From DATLRC01 sp035478435 (GTDB taxonomy: Bacteria > Patescibacteriota > Saccharimonadia > Saccharimonadales > UBA4665): a stretch of DNA of 41,057 nt. Position numbers and translations under genes: made by a program. The notes below the pieces were generated by a model. That model ran no database searches and had not been told where the DNA came from. It saw nothing but the letters and a program-made list of their open reading frames with translations. The stretch is from positions 1 through 41,057 of the forward strand of contig DATIJT010000012.1 in NCBI GenBank assembly GCA_035478435.1, read 5' to 3'. Shown here one piece after another: positions 16,933-25,501 of the stretch; positions within the stretch are counted from its first letter, which is position 1, and each line of letters starts with the position of its first letter.

Positions 16933-17985
16933 CTAGATAACTTCTTTGCCGCGCATCTTAGCGGCCTGATTGCGCATTTTCCAGAAACGGGAAGACTTAA
17001 TCTTTTTGAGTTGCTCTCTTTCTTTCTGCAATTTTTGTTCCAGATCCTCTATGGCGCCCTTTTGCTCAAGTATAATCTTTTCTCTCTCTAGTAATTCCTG
17101 GGTTTCATAAGCCAGGAAGGGCTTCACCATCTCTGGGTATTCCGCTAAAGCTTGCTCTACTAGGTTAGTTCCATACTTTTTATCTATCGCGAAAAGTTTA
17201 AAAAATAAATCATTCATGCGATAGTAAATAATCTTGGCTTGCTCGGCATTCTGGCCATATAGCTTTAGAAGTTCGATGTACAGGGCTATCATGCGCAGCC
17301 CTTGTTTTTGGAGTAAGCCATCCAGATTTTTGTCAGATTCCCACCACATGCCTCCCGGATGCCTTCTATAGACCGACATAACCCTGCCAATAAAGCCGAC
17401 CTTGCCGAATTGGGCGTGGTAGAGGTGTAAATACCAGTCCAGGGGCATTACATCGCCGGGCATATGGCTATAGTTTTGTTTGCGATATACAACTGAGTTG
17501 GTGTAGATGAAATTGCCTTTTAATAAGTCAGTGGCTGTCACCTGCTGTTTATCCTTTAGGTCGGAGTTGGTAACTTCCGTATGTTTATCATCCTCAAAAA
17601 GGATATTCACAGGATGGAAGCAAAAGGCGTAATCGGGGTTTTTCTGTAGGAAGTCGACCTGGATCTGCAGTTTTTCGGGGTCCGTCCAATAATCATCGCC
17701 CTCGCAGAGCGCGATGTATTCGCCTTGGGCCAACTGCAAAGCATCTATAAAATTCGCCACCGCGCCGATATTTTTCTTCCTCAAGACAGGCTTAAAAATA
17801 TTCGGATAGGCTTTTTCGTATTCCTTAATAATTTCCGGTGTTTTATCGGTCGAGCAGTCATCCGCCACGATGACTTCGAAGTCAAAATTCGTTTTCTGCG
17901 CCACAAAACTATCCAGCGCTTCACGAATATATTTTTCGTGGTTGTAAGTTATAGTTACGACACTGACTTTGGGGTTTTTAGCCAT
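16933..17985 (-). CDS. GT2 family glycosyltransferase with coiled-coil tail
   Basis: A 350-residue GT-A transferase: VSVVTITYNHEKYIREALDS (8-27), VIVADDCSTDKTPEII, and LCEGDDYWTDPEKLQIQVDF with the DxD-like Asp pair. This is the subfamily with EGDDYW found in many capsule and rhamnan loci. Residues about 290-335 form a coiled coil (LEREKIILEQKGAIEDLEQK and on), followed by KSSRFWKMRNQAAKMRGKEVI (in part), a basic amphipathic tail also present on the next gene. A good Shine-Dalgarno (AAGGAAAG, 17996-17989 on this strand) precedes ATG 17985. The TAG stop lies at the edge of hairpin element A. It is the first gene of the four-gene set. Confidence 0.9.
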   Translation of the reverse strand: MAKNPKVSVVTITYNHEKYIREALDSFVAQKTNFDFEVIVADDCSTDKTPEIIKEYEKAYPNIFKPVLRKKNIGAVANFIDALQLAQGEYIALCEGDDYWTDPEKLQIQVDFLQKNPDYAFCFHPVNILFEDDKHTEVTNSDLKDKQQVTATDLLKGNFIYTNSVVYRKQNYSHMPGDVMPLDWYLHLYHAQFGKVGFIGRVMSVYRRHPGGMWWESDKNLDGLLQKQGLRMIALYIELLKLYGQNAEQAKIIYYRMNDLFFKLFAIDKKYGTNLVEQALAEYPEMVKPFLAYETQELLEREKIILEQKGAIEDLEQKLQKEREQLKKIKSSRFWKMRNQAAKMRGKEVI

Positions 17986-18006
17986 TGCTTTCCTTTACTG
18001 GCGTCA

Positions 18007-18012
18007 ATTATA
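18007..18012 (-). promoter_or_regulatory. -10 box for the minus-strand glycosyltransferase set
   Basis: TATAAT on the minus strand (18012 to 18007), 22 bp before ATG 17985, with AAGGAAAG in the leader. The -35 is weak. It lies in the 109-bp divergent spacer shared with the NUDIX genes. Confidence 0.5.
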
Positions 18013-18042
18013 TACTAAAGACCGGCAAAGTGATTTTAGATA

Positions 18043-18070
18043 TTGACTTTTTGCAGTTATTTATTATAAT
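18043..18070 (+). promoter_or_regulatory. sigma70-type promoter for the NUDIX pair
   Basis: TTGACT (18043-18048), a 16-bp spacer, TATAAT (18065-18070). The leader of about 18 nt holds GAGG (18083-18086), 8 bases before ATG 18095. Confidence 0.7.
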
Positions 18071-18094
18071 ATAGAAAAGATCGAGGTTTATGTA

Positions 18095-18745
18095 ATGGCC
18101 AAAACAGGCGAATTGAGAGTTCCTACTGATGAAGAAGTCGCTCGACTTTCACCAGCCGACCGGGCGCGCATGGCCGCGGCTTATCTTAAAGGTCTTGAAA
18201 CGACCAGCAAGTTGCATCGGGAGCTATTCGTTGAAGTAGCCCGCTTGATGGTTTTGAGTACCGTAGAACTTGTACCATTGCGCACCAACACAAATACAGG
18301 CAACGTGGAGGCCTTACTAACCCAACGTCCAGCTGACGACCCCTGGTGGGCCGGCCAGTGGCATGTTCCGGGCACAGTGATTTCCCCGACCGACGAAGTT
18401 AGCCATGATGACGATATTGATTTTGATGATCCTAAATTCGACCCCATCGCCACATACAGAACTCCGATTGACCGCATAGTTAAAGGTGAATTACAAGATG
18501 GCATAAGGATCGTTGACAAGCTATGGCCCCTGATAGCCCGCTATCGAACCGGCATACGCGGTCATGAAAGTACAGTTATGCTTTGGACGGAAGTTGAGGT
18601 TGCCGAGGGCCCACAACCGCCGGTGGGACAATTCTTCGAAGCCACAAACATTTCCCAGAACCCACCCGCAGGAGGCCTAATCGTCGGCCATGGATTCTTA
18701 ATTGAATGCGCGGCGGCGGCCTATAACGCGCTCCGGGCGGCCTGA
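18095..18745 (+). CDS. degenerate NUDIX-like protein
   Basis: A 216-residue soluble protein. The stretch VEALLTQRPADDPWWAGQWH followed by VPGTVISPTDE matches the strand-loop part of NUDIX hydrolases (…LLxQR…W..PGG). Where the Nudix box should give REUxEE, the sequence is VKGELQDGI, so the conserved Arg and the last Glu of the metal site are missing. An N-terminal helical segment (about 1-60, DEEVARLSPADRARMAAAYL) is not part of the fold. It could be a non-catalytic nucleotide-binding or regulatory partner of the intact NUDIX enzyme 13 bp downstream. The fold call is an inference from limited motif similarity. Confidence 0.55.
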   Translation: MAKTGELRVPTDEEVARLSPADRARMAAAYLKGLETTSKLHRELFVEVARLMVLSTVELVPLRTNTNTGNVEALLTQRPADDPWWAGQWHVPGTVISPTDEVSHDDDIDFDDPKFDPIATYRTPIDRIVKGELQDGIRIVDKLWPLIARYRTGIRGHESTVMLWTEVEVAEGPQPPVGQFFEATNISQNPPAGGLIVGHGFLIECAAAAYNALRAA

Positions 18746-18758
18746 TAGAAAGACTTAT

Positions 18759-19376
18759 ATGACTAATCCTGCTGGGCTTGGCACTAAACTAGTAGGCAAC
18801 TCAGAGTTAGTTATCGTCAATGACCATTTGCGTTATCGTATAGATGAAGTGGAATTTCCCGATGGCTCGAGGGGTAGCTATACATATATAGATGATGATT
18901 ATGCCGCCGCGGCCACAGTTCCCTTAGATAAGCGACGGGGTGAGCTAAATGTATTCCTTGTACGGCAAGAACGCTATCCATCGCAAACAGTTGGGTGGGA
19001 AGTGCCGGCGGGTAGGCCCGAAGCAGGTGAATCGCAACTTGAGGCAGCCCAACGCGAACTACGCGAAGAAGGCGGCCTGGTTGCCGAGTTCTGGCATCAG
19101 TTACCGCGACAACTGGAAAACGTGGGGCGTGGCAATTCACGCTCAGACCTTTTCGTGGCAGCCGGTCTTACGGTTGTTAGAAATCAGGTAGAGGCCAGCG
19201 AAGTTATAACCGACCAGGCTTGGTTCCCTATAGGCGAGGTTGAGGAAATGATGCTCGATGGCAAGATCAGTGCCGGGCATACCATGGCCAGCATTGCTTT
19301 GGCCCGGGCTCTTATTAGCAGAACGCCGAGCCATCCGATAACAAGGTTCTTGGCCCTTGGCCTAAGTTCAGCCTAG
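18759..19376 (+). CDS. NUDIX hydrolase (ADP-ribose pyrophosphatase-like)
   Basis: A 205-residue protein from ATG 18759; the frame also extends in phase to 18702, inside the preceding gene, but the first 19 residues would be a basic out-of-family extension. A complete Nudix box is seen: G85-x5-E91-x7-REL-R-EE-x-G-L (GRPEAGESQLEAAQRELREE), with the WEVPAG lead-in common in ADP-ribose/nucleotide-sugar pyrophosphatases. It hydrolyses a nucleoside diphosphate linked to another group. Setting next to nucleotide-sugar-dependent glycosyltransferases suggests trimming of NDP-sugars or housekeeping of ADP-ribose. It converges with the methyltransferase at 19368 (9-bp overlap). Confidence 0.88.
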   Translation: MTNPAGLGTKLVGNSELVIVNDHLRYRIDEVEFPDGSRGSYTYIDDDYAAAATVPLDKRRGELNVFLVRQERYPSQTVGWEVPAGRPEAGESQLEAAQRELREEGGLVAEFWHQLPRQLENVGRGNSRSDLFVAAGLTVVRNQVEASEVITDQAWFPIGEVEEMMLDGKISAGHTMASIALARALISRTPSHPITRFLALGLSSA

Positions 19377-19925
19377 CTTCTTGGCGACCAAAGTATAGTG
19401 TATGGGCATCAAAAACCTGTCCGCTTTTTCCAAGCCCTTTAATTCTACAATCTCGAAGTTCTTGAACAAGGCTCGCCAGCCATGTTCGGTGAATCGCCAA
19501 CAATCTGGTAGCGGACCGTGGATACGAAAATTAAAGGGTGAGGACGCTAATACCAAACCGCCGGGTTTTAGGATTCTTTCAATTTCCTCAACGGCGTCAA
19601 ATGGCTGCAGCGTATGCTCTAAAACTTCGGTGCAGACGACGTAATCAAAATGGTTAGACGGTATTATTTTTTCATTATTGGCGCACAGGTCGGCGATATA
19701 CGTCGCGCCTGATTTGGCATCGATGTCTAGGGTTTCGACTGCACCTTTAGGGAAATAAGGCTTAGCTCCTTCGTGGTCCTGAGGCGCAATATCTAGCACC
19801 GTAATGCCTTGTCTGTCATACTTTTGGCCGCAGCGGGCTATAAAATCGCTGACATTTTTTCGTATAGCCTTGAGGTGGGCTTCGTCCATAGCCGAAACTT
19901 TGTTGACGGGTTTAATCTGCGCCAT
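19368..19925 (-). CDS. small SAM-dependent methyltransferase
   Basis: A 185-residue class I methyltransferase of the methyltransf_11 kind. TVLDIAPQDHEGAK stands in the place of motif I but lacks the normal GxGxG. ETLDIDAKSGATYIADL follows, then YVVCTEVLEHTLQPFDAVEE (motif II region) and ILKPGGLVLASSPFNFRIHG. The family is often found in polysaccharide clusters with these same LEH and PFNFRIHG words. GAGGAAT precedes ATG 19925. It follows the ATP-grasp/HAD gene after 2 bp as last gene of the export operon. The altered motif I suggests checking whether SAM binding is retained. Confidence 0.85.
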   Translation of the reverse strand: MAQIKPVNKVSAMDEAHLKAIRKNVSDFIARCGQKYDRQGITVLDIAPQDHEGAKPYFPKGAVETLDIDAKSGATYIADLCANNEKIIPSNHFDYVVCTEVLEHTLQPFDAVEEIERILKPGGLVLASSPFNFRIHGPLPDCWRFTEHGWRALFKNFEIVELKGLEKADRFLMPIHYTLVAKKLG

Positions 19926-19927
19926 TT

Positions 19928-21214
19928 TTAAAATTCCTCCATTAAACTTTCTATCATATGTGCATCGAACACTGGTATACCACAGGTCTCATGGACCTTT
20001 TTTCTCTCGGCGAAAGAATCATCTATGAATATAGCATCTTTTTCTTCGATGTAGCCCGGCTTTTCACTGTCGTCTTTTATCCAGATAAGTTCATCAAAAA
20101 CATTGCTAAGCCGGTACTTCTTTAATGATTGCTCCAGGTCTTGAGTGTGGCGAGTCAGCAAATGGACTTTGATTTGCCTGTTCAGGCACTGATAAACAAA
20201 AGCCATGACAGTGGGATTTACTTTGCCTTCGAAGATAACTAGGTCATCGAAGTCAAGATAAACATGTTTGTAGGTCATATCGTGCTTGTAGCTATTCTGT
20301 AAAGCCCGGTCAATGACCATCTCGTAATCGTTTTCGAAAACAGCAACGTCGTAGCCCAAAGCATCAAATAGACTAAGCAGCACCAGATTGACACCTTTGC
20401 AGCGCACCAGGCCCATAGTACCGGCAATCCTAGGCGCTATTTCCATCAGCACTAATTCGCCATTAGCCCGTTCTTTGACCTGGAAAAACCACACGCCCCT
20501 AAACTTTAGTTTCTGGTTGATTTTATCGGCCAGTTTACTAAATCGTTCATCCTTTACGGTCACTGAATTCACGCTGATGCCGTTCATAATCCTGCTCCGC
20601 TCGCGGCCTTCGCAAAACAAGAGCTTGCCGTCTTTATTGGTGAAGCAGTCGACGGTATATTCTTTGCCTGGCAGATATTCGAGCAGTAGCAGTGAAGGAT
20701 CTTTTTTGGTATAAAACCTAGCGTCCTCAATAGTCTTAGCTATCTGCACTCCCCTCGAGCCATTGCCGACCTCTGGTTTCAAAAAAACTGGTAAATCAGC
20801 TGGTTTTAGCTCACCCACATTTTGATAGACTCGTGGCGTCGGGATAACGCCATTAAAAAATTGGTAAGTCTTTAGTTTGGAGCAGGCTATTTCGCAAGTC
20901 TCAAGCGGCGAAGTTACTAGTTCACAGGCCAGTTCGCCCCTGGCCTTGGCTTGGGCTAATTGCAGTATAACTCCGTCGTGAGCCGATAAAATAAAGTCGA
21001 TTTTGTGTTTGTCGACCGTTTCGTTAATCTTTTTTACAAACTCCGGGTCGTTAAAAAATGGCAAATCGCCCAGATAATTTTTGTAGACGAACTTGCCATG
21101 GTCGTCAACCGAAGAACCGCCAATGAGGTTAAAATGGGTCGAAAGCCCCAATGATTTATGGATTTCCAGGCCGATCTCTGAACCGCAGGGAAAGACTAAA
21201 ACATTTTTCTTCAC
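19928..21214 (-). CDS. ATP-grasp ligase fused to a HAD-type phosphatase domain
   Basis: A 428-residue protein starting at GTG 21214, which overlaps the previous stop as GTGA. Residues 1-300 are a CarB-like ATP-grasp domain: FLKPEVGNGSRGV (Lys146), LLLEYLPGKEYTVD, and LVLMEIAPRIAGTMG (Glu258), where the usual ExNPR is EIAPR, replacing a metal-ligand Asn with Ala. Residues about 315-428 are a HAD domain: YLDFDDLV (Asp321/Asp323, motif I), HLLTRH (Thr354, motif II), lysines 380-385, and FIDDSFAER (Asp398/Asp399, motif IV). The two together suggest ATP-dependent C-N or amino-acyl ligation plus phosphate removal on a glycan precursor, an inference from the DegT-containing operon. Confidence 0.88.
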   Translation of the reverse strand: MKKNVLVFPCGSEIGLEIHKSLGLSTHFNLIGGSSVDDHGKFVYKNYLGDLPFFNDPEFVKKINETVDKHKIDFILSAHDGVILQLAQAKARGELACELVTSPLETCEIACSKLKTYQFFNGVIPTPRVYQNVGELKPADLPVFLKPEVGNGSRGVQIAKTIEDARFYTKKDPSLLLLEYLPGKEYTVDCFTNKDGKLLFCEGRERSRIMNGISVNSVTVKDERFSKLADKINQKLKFRGVWFFQVKERANGELVLMEIAPRIAGTMGLVRCKGVNLVLLSLFDALGYDVAVFENDYEMVIDRALQNSYKHDMTYKHVYLDFDDLVIFEGKVNPTVMAFVYQCLNRQIKVHLLTRHTQDLEQSLKKYRLSNVFDELIWIKDDSEKPGYIEEKDAIFIDDSFAERKKVHETCGIPVFDAHMIESLMEEF

Positions 21215-22410
21215 TGGTTCGGCCTCCTTGTCTTTAAATCAACATACTTGCTGAACACTTTAATTCTTTCACTTATTTGATGGTCTATGTCAAACAGCTC
21301 TTGGGTTCTGGCCTGCCCGGCTTTGGTCAAAGCGTACAGCTTCGCTAGATCATTATAATAAGCTAGGATCGTATCTGCTATTTTTTTAGGTTCAAGCGGA
21401 ATAATGACGATCTCTTTATCTTGTTCGTACTGATGGTTCATACGCAGTTCATCGGCCACAAAGAGAGCCACGCCGCAGTAACCGGCGTCAATGCCCAAGG
21501 GGAAACCATCGAAATTGCCCTTATATAATTTGAAAGGCCGGTTGGGCGCCAAAAATATATCCATTTTGGCATAGAAGTCTACCAGAAAATCCGGTTTCTT
21601 GTAACCATAAAAAGTTATCCTAGAACCAATGTCGCCAACATCCATATCGCTTTCGTCAAAACCGCCAACCACATGGAACCTAGCATCATCTGTGACTTTA
21701 CATAGCTTCTTGGCAACTTCAATGAATAAATCGTAGCCCTTATCAACGCCTTTTTCGGAGTATTTAGCCGCCACGAAACAAATATCAAACGTGGTCTTAT
21801 CTTGCTTATAATATTGCTTCGGTTTGACTTCTGATTTTTTAAACTGGACGAAGCCGCCGTAGATGTAAGTGATTTTGTCTTTAGGGCAAAGTTTTTTATC
21901 AAGCAGGTAGTCCAGGGTTATTTGCTGGGTGACAATGACATGTCGGAAATAGGGGCTCTGAAATATTTTTCGCAGCATGGCATCGATTTTTGGGTTATTT
22001 ATCCCGAACGCGCCGCCGGGGTATAGGACAAATACAAAAGGAATTTTTTGCTTTTCAAAATAGGGTAGTAAGGTATAGGTTTCCGCTAAAAAGTAGGAAT
22101 AGGCTAGCTTGAAGTTATAGGCTTTTTGGGGATCTAAATAATGGATTCTTTTGTCATTTTCAGGATAATGCCGTGAATAGCCTTGTTTGTTTTCCAAAAA
22201 CTTTTCGTAATCTACGCCGTAACCGTGGCTAAACCAAGCTTCTGGGCCCGGCAGCATCGGCGGCATGGTATAACTGGCAAAATTTTTTATTAGCTTAAAA
22301 TACTCGTTAATTTCTGAATTCCGAAAAGCCAGCGGCTCCTGCTGCGGGAAGACTGGGTCAATAACTACAAAGTCATGGCTGGTAGATTTCTTGAACCGAC
22401 TAAGTAGCAT
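21211..22410 (-). CDS. GT4-like glycosyltransferase
   Basis: A 399-residue protein with no membrane segment. The C-terminal half is GT-B-like: ICFVAAKYSEKGVDKGYDLF, then FHVVGGFDESDMD, ITFYGYKKPDFLVDFYAKMD and FLAPNRPF... DGFPLGIDAGYCGVALFVAD, which occupies the place of the E-x7-E donor motif but reads DGFPLGID. The N-terminal half is not recognised (PMLPGPEAWFSHGYGVDYEK). It sits between the DegT aminotransferase (11-bp overlap) and the ATP-grasp/HAD gene (4-bp overlap), so it is one of the tightly coupled export-operon genes and probably transfers the amino sugar or a residue next to it. Confidence 0.8.
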   Translation of the reverse strand: MLLSRFKKSTSHDFVVIDPVFPQQEPLAFRNSEINEYFKLIKNFASYTMPPMLPGPEAWFSHGYGVDYEKFLENKQGYSRHYPENDKRIHYLDPQKAYNFKLAYSYFLAETYTLLPYFEKQKIPFVFVLYPGGAFGINNPKIDAMLRKIFQSPYFRHVIVTQQITLDYLLDKKLCPKDKITYIYGGFVQFKKSEVKPKQYYKQDKTTFDICFVAAKYSEKGVDKGYDLFIEVAKKLCKVTDDARFHVVGGFDESDMDVGDIGSRITFYGYKKPDFLVDFYAKMDIFLAPNRPFKLYKGNFDGFPLGIDAGYCGVALFVADELRMNHQYEQDKEIVIIPLEPKKIADTILAYYNDLAKLYALTKAGQARTQELFDIDHQISERIKVFSKYVDLKTRRPNQ

Positions 22411-23485
22411 TACGGCTTTTCACTATTTCGCAAATTCTCTTGATGTCCTCTTCTTCCAGTTCGGAATGTAGGGGCAAACAAATAATGCTGCTAGCGACCT
22501 TTTCCGAAACTGGGCAGCTCTGGGAGTTATTTAGGTAAGGCAGAGTATTTAACGAAGGGTAAAAGTATCTTCTGGGGAAAATATCTTCGGCGTTCAGCGC
22601 CTCGATGGTCTTGAGTAAATGGGCTTCGTCCTTTAGCACTACCGGATAGTAGCCGTAGTTATATTTAGTATTTTCGCGGATGTGTAGTTTTTGAAATTTA
22701 CTACCAAGCAATTGATTATAAAGCTCAAGCCGGACCTTTCTGGCCGCGATTATGTCATCAACATGTTTTAAGTTGCATAATCCCATCGCCGCCTGGAATT
22801 CGGAAGCTTTGGCGTTAATGCCCAGCATATAATGGTCGTCGGCGTTGTGGCCAAACCTTTTTATCAGCTCGACTTTCTGGCTGACCGCTTTATCTTGGGC
22901 TATGACGGCACCGCCCTCGATAGTATGGAATAATTTGGTGCAATGAAAACTGCAGATGGAGATATCGCCGTAACTAAATAACGATTTGCCCTTGTACTGC
23001 ACGCCAAAGGCATGGGCGGCATCGTAAATTACTTTCAGCTTGTATCTTTTAGCGATTGCGCCAATCTTTTCGACGTCACAGGGGTTGCCAAAAACATGCA
23101 CCGGCATAATAGCTTTGGTTTCAGCGGTTATAGCGGCTTCAATTTTGCTTGGGTCCAGGCAAAAAGTATCGGGTTCGATATCTACGAATACCGGCGTAGC
23201 CTTTTCCCATAAGATGGAAGATACGGTAGCCACATAGGAAAAGGGCGTGGTGATGACTTCGCCGCCGGTGATATCTAGAGCGCTCATGGCCACTTGCAAG
23301 GCGAGGGTACCATTGGTAACAAAATGGAAATCATCTACTCCTAGGTATTGCTTAGCTTTTTCTTCAAATTCCAATAGTAGTGGGCCTTGGTTTGTCAGGT
23401 GGACGCGCTGCCAGATTTCCTTCAAATACTGCTCGTATTCTTCGATGGGCGGCAGAAAGGTCTTGGTAACATTAATTCTTTTCAT
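22400..23485 (-). CDS. DegT/DnrJ/EryC1 aminotransferase
   Basis: A 361-residue PLP enzyme of the sugar aminotransferase family, which converts a nucleotide keto-sugar to an amino sugar using glutamate as donor. The start is ATG 23485 after AAAGGTG; GTG 23491 is an in-frame alternative. Seen: FVTNGTLALQVAMSALDI, TTPFSYVATVSSILWE, FVDIEPDTFCLDPSKIEAAI, IYDAAHAFG (Asp155, which contacts the PLP nitrogen) and the PLP lysine in SFHCTKLFHTIEGGAV (Lys184). Length is normal. It suggests that the exported glycan carries a 3- or 4-amino-deoxy sugar. Lies 34 bp after wzt. Confidence 0.95.
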   Translation of the reverse strand: MKRINVTKTFLPPIEEYEQYLKEIWQRVHLTNQGPLLLEFEEKAKQYLGVDDFHFVTNGTLALQVAMSALDITGGEVITTPFSYVATVSSILWEKATPVFVDIEPDTFCLDPSKIEAAITAETKAIMPVHVFGNPCDVEKIGAIAKRYKLKVIYDAAHAFGVQYKGKSLFSYGDISICSFHCTKLFHTIEGGAVIAQDKAVSQKVELIKRFGHNADDHYMLGINAKASEFQAAMGLCNLKHVDDIIAARKVRLELYNQLLGSKFQKLHIRENTKYNYGYYPVVLKDEAHLLKTIEALNAEDIFPRRYFYPSLNTLPYLNNSQSCPVSEKVASSIICLPLHSELEEEDIKRICEIVKSRNAT

Positions 23486-23519
23486 AAACACCTTTGCTTC
23501 TAGGTCAAAGCCTAGAGTT

Positions 23520-24683
23520 TTAGTCGTACTTCCAGGTATCCGCCAGCTTTACGGCGCCGCCTTTGGTATTATCGCTGCCCTTTATTATGAACCTTTTTTT
23601 ATCCTTAATGAAAGTCAGCATTTCCCTATTTTTTAGGCGGAAAAGTCCCACGCCTATTTCATACACCCCGCCGTTAAGCAAGGTGGTGTCGAGCGAATAG
23701 GCAACTTCGCCATTACTAATTAGCGGCTTCTGTAGTGAAGTAGTGATCTCCGCGAATGATATGCCATCTTTCAGGATAGCGATGCCGATATACATTGGCT
23801 CTTTATCTTGCGATTTATAAGCCACTTCTAACAACACCTGGTTGGCGGCTTCGTCAGAGACCTTGGCACTGATTTTATGGCTTACGGGCTGGGCTTTTTC
23901 GGCTTTATTCTCAGCTTCGGGTTTGGCTTTTTGGGCGACTTCCATATTTTCTTCTGCGTAGACATCGGCCATGTCATAGGGGTTGCCCCGATGGGTAATA
24001 CGCCCCTTCTCAATATAGACGGCGCTGGTACAGAACCGTCTTATAGCGCCCATGTCATGAGACACGAAAACCACGGTTTTTTGTTCACGTTTTAACTCCT
24101 CAAAATAGTTGAAACATTTTTGTTGGAAGGCGGCGTCGCCGACGGCTAAGACTTCGTCCAGCAGTAAAATGTCGCTCCTGGCGCGGATGGCGATGGAAAA
24201 AGCCAGGCGGACTTGCATGCCTGAGGAATAGTTTTTGAGCTTTTGGTCCATGAAGCGCTCGAGTTCAGCGAAATCGACGATTTCCTGGTACATCTTTTCC
24301 ATTTGTTTACGGTTAAAGCCCAGTAAAGCACCATTCAAAAAGACGTTCTCGCGGCCGGTCAGTTCAGGGTTAAAGCCTACGCCCAGTTCGATAAAGGGCG
24401 TTAGTTTGCCGTTAATGTTTATGCCCCCGCGGTCGGGCGTGTAGATTTCGGCCAGTAATTTGAGTAGCGTGCTTTTGCCACTGCCATTGCGGCCTATAAT
24501 GCCAAAAAAATCGCCTTTTTTGATTTCAAAATTAATGTCTTTGAGGACTTGTTGCTTTTCGTAGCGCTTGGGGCGGAAGACATTTATCAGCACGCTTTTG
24601 ACGGTAGCGTGTTTTTCATGCGGCAAGCGGAAGCTTTTGTAAACGTCTTTGACGACAATCGCGGTATCTGCGGGCTGGGCCAT
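23520..24683 (-). CDS. wzt: ABC polysaccharide exporter ATPase (Wzt-like) with C-terminal glycan-binding domain
   Basis: A 387-residue ATPase. Walker A is GIIGRNGSGKST (Lys70), the signature YSSGMQVRLAFSIAI, Walker B DILLLDEVLAVGDAAFQQKC and the H-loop FVSHDMGAIRRFC. The N-terminal VKSVLINVFRPKR insertion is typical of the Wzt/TagH group. After an Ala/Lys/Glu-rich linker (about 250-275) a beta-sandwich domain (about 277-387, KVSDEAANQVLLEVAYKS...) matches the Wzt C-terminal domain that binds the capped end of the chain in O9a-type systems. That implies a chain-end modification is read before export; the operon methyltransferases are candidates. Its ATG overlaps the wzm stop by 1 bp. Confidence 0.95.
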   Translation of the reverse strand: MAQPADTAIVVKDVYKSFRLPHEKHATVKSVLINVFRPKRYEKQQVLKDINFEIKKGDFFGIIGRNGSGKSTLLKLLAEIYTPDRGGININGKLTPFIELGVGFNPELTGRENVFLNGALLGFNRKQMEKMYQEIVDFAELERFMDQKLKNYSSGMQVRLAFSIAIRARSDILLLDEVLAVGDAAFQQKCFNYFEELKREQKTVVFVSHDMGAIRRFCTSAVYIEKGRITHRGNPYDMADVYAEENMEVAQKAKPEAENKAEKAQPVSHKISAKVSDEAANQVLLEVAYKSQDKEPMYIGIAILKDGISFAEITTSLQKPLISNGEVAYSLDTTLLNGGVYEIGVGLFRLKNREMLTFIKDKKRFIIKGSDNTKGGAVKLADTWKYD

Positions 24684-25486
24684 CAGATGTTCTCCGCGAA
24701 GTATTTGGCTTCACGCCGGAAATACAAGACGCCGATTACCAAGACCATAACTACAATACTATAAGGAATGGCTCGGGCCCACGGCACATGGATAACATTG
24801 CCGATTATGGCTGTTTGGTGCGTCACCAGCGAGTAGCGAGCATCTTGGATGGCTTGGGCCATCGGGTTTGACAACAAGACCTTTAAAAGCGTTGGGTTTT
24901 TAATGCGTGACAGCGGGTAAATAATGGGCGTGACATAAAAAGCCGCCTGCATGCCGACTTCCCAAATGTAAACTACATCCCGGTATTTGACATAAGCCGC
25001 CGCTAAGAATAATGAAGCGCCCAAGGCCAAGATATAAATTTCAATAATTATAAAAGGCAGGAACAGCCCGGTCCTTAAAATATCGACGTGGTTAAAGTAC
25101 ATAAAAATGGCTACCACGATCAGGTTCAGCCCAAGGTTAATCAAAGCTGCCAGGCTGGTTGAAATCACAATAATCCAGCGCGGGATACGAATTTTACGGA
25201 TCAAGTCGCCGCGGTTAACAATTGAGCCCAGACTTTGCATAGTCATTTCGTTGAAGAAGTTCCAGAGCACTATGCCTAGCAGCAGGTAAATTGGGTAATG
25301 TGGCACGCCGGTGCCCAGTTTTATGAACTTAGCGAATACCAAGTAAAGGATAAGGAAGAGCATCAGTGGCCGCAGTAGCGACCAGGCATAGCCGAGTATT
25401 GAGCCCTGGTAGCGCAGTTTAAAGTCAGTCCTGACCAACTCCGCCAGTAGCGCCCGGTTTTTCGGGGGAAAAATCTGTTTAATCAT
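24683..25486 (-). CDS. wzm: ABC-2 polysaccharide exporter permease (Wzm-like)
   Basis: A 267-residue membrane protein with about six hydrophobic segments. It has the family opening (LLAELVRTDFKLRYQGSILG), the amphipathic connecting helix YAWSLLRPLMLFLILYLVFA, FFNEMTMQSLGSIVNRGDLI and a later YVTPIIYPLSRI. These match the ABC-2 permeases for O-antigen or teichoic acid export. It forms the channel with the ATPase encoded immediately downstream. First gene of a six-gene operon that ends at 19368. No Shine-Dalgarno; the -10 lies 16 bp upstream (25507 to 25502) and overlaps that of the divergent gene. Confidence 0.95.
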   Translation of the reverse strand: MIKQIFPPKNRALLAELVRTDFKLRYQGSILGYAWSLLRPLMLFLILYLVFAKFIKLGTGVPHYPIYLLLGIVLWNFFNEMTMQSLGSIVNRGDLIRKIRIPRWIIVISTSLAALINLGLNLIVVAIFMYFNHVDILRTGLFLPFIIIEIYILALGASLFLAAAYVKYRDVVYIWEVGMQAAFYVTPIIYPLSRIKNPTLLKVLLSNPMAQAIQDARYSLVTHQTAIIGNVIHVPWARAIPYSIVVMVLVIGVLYFRREAKYFAENI

Positions 25487-25501
25487 CTTCAGTGATTAAC
25501 C

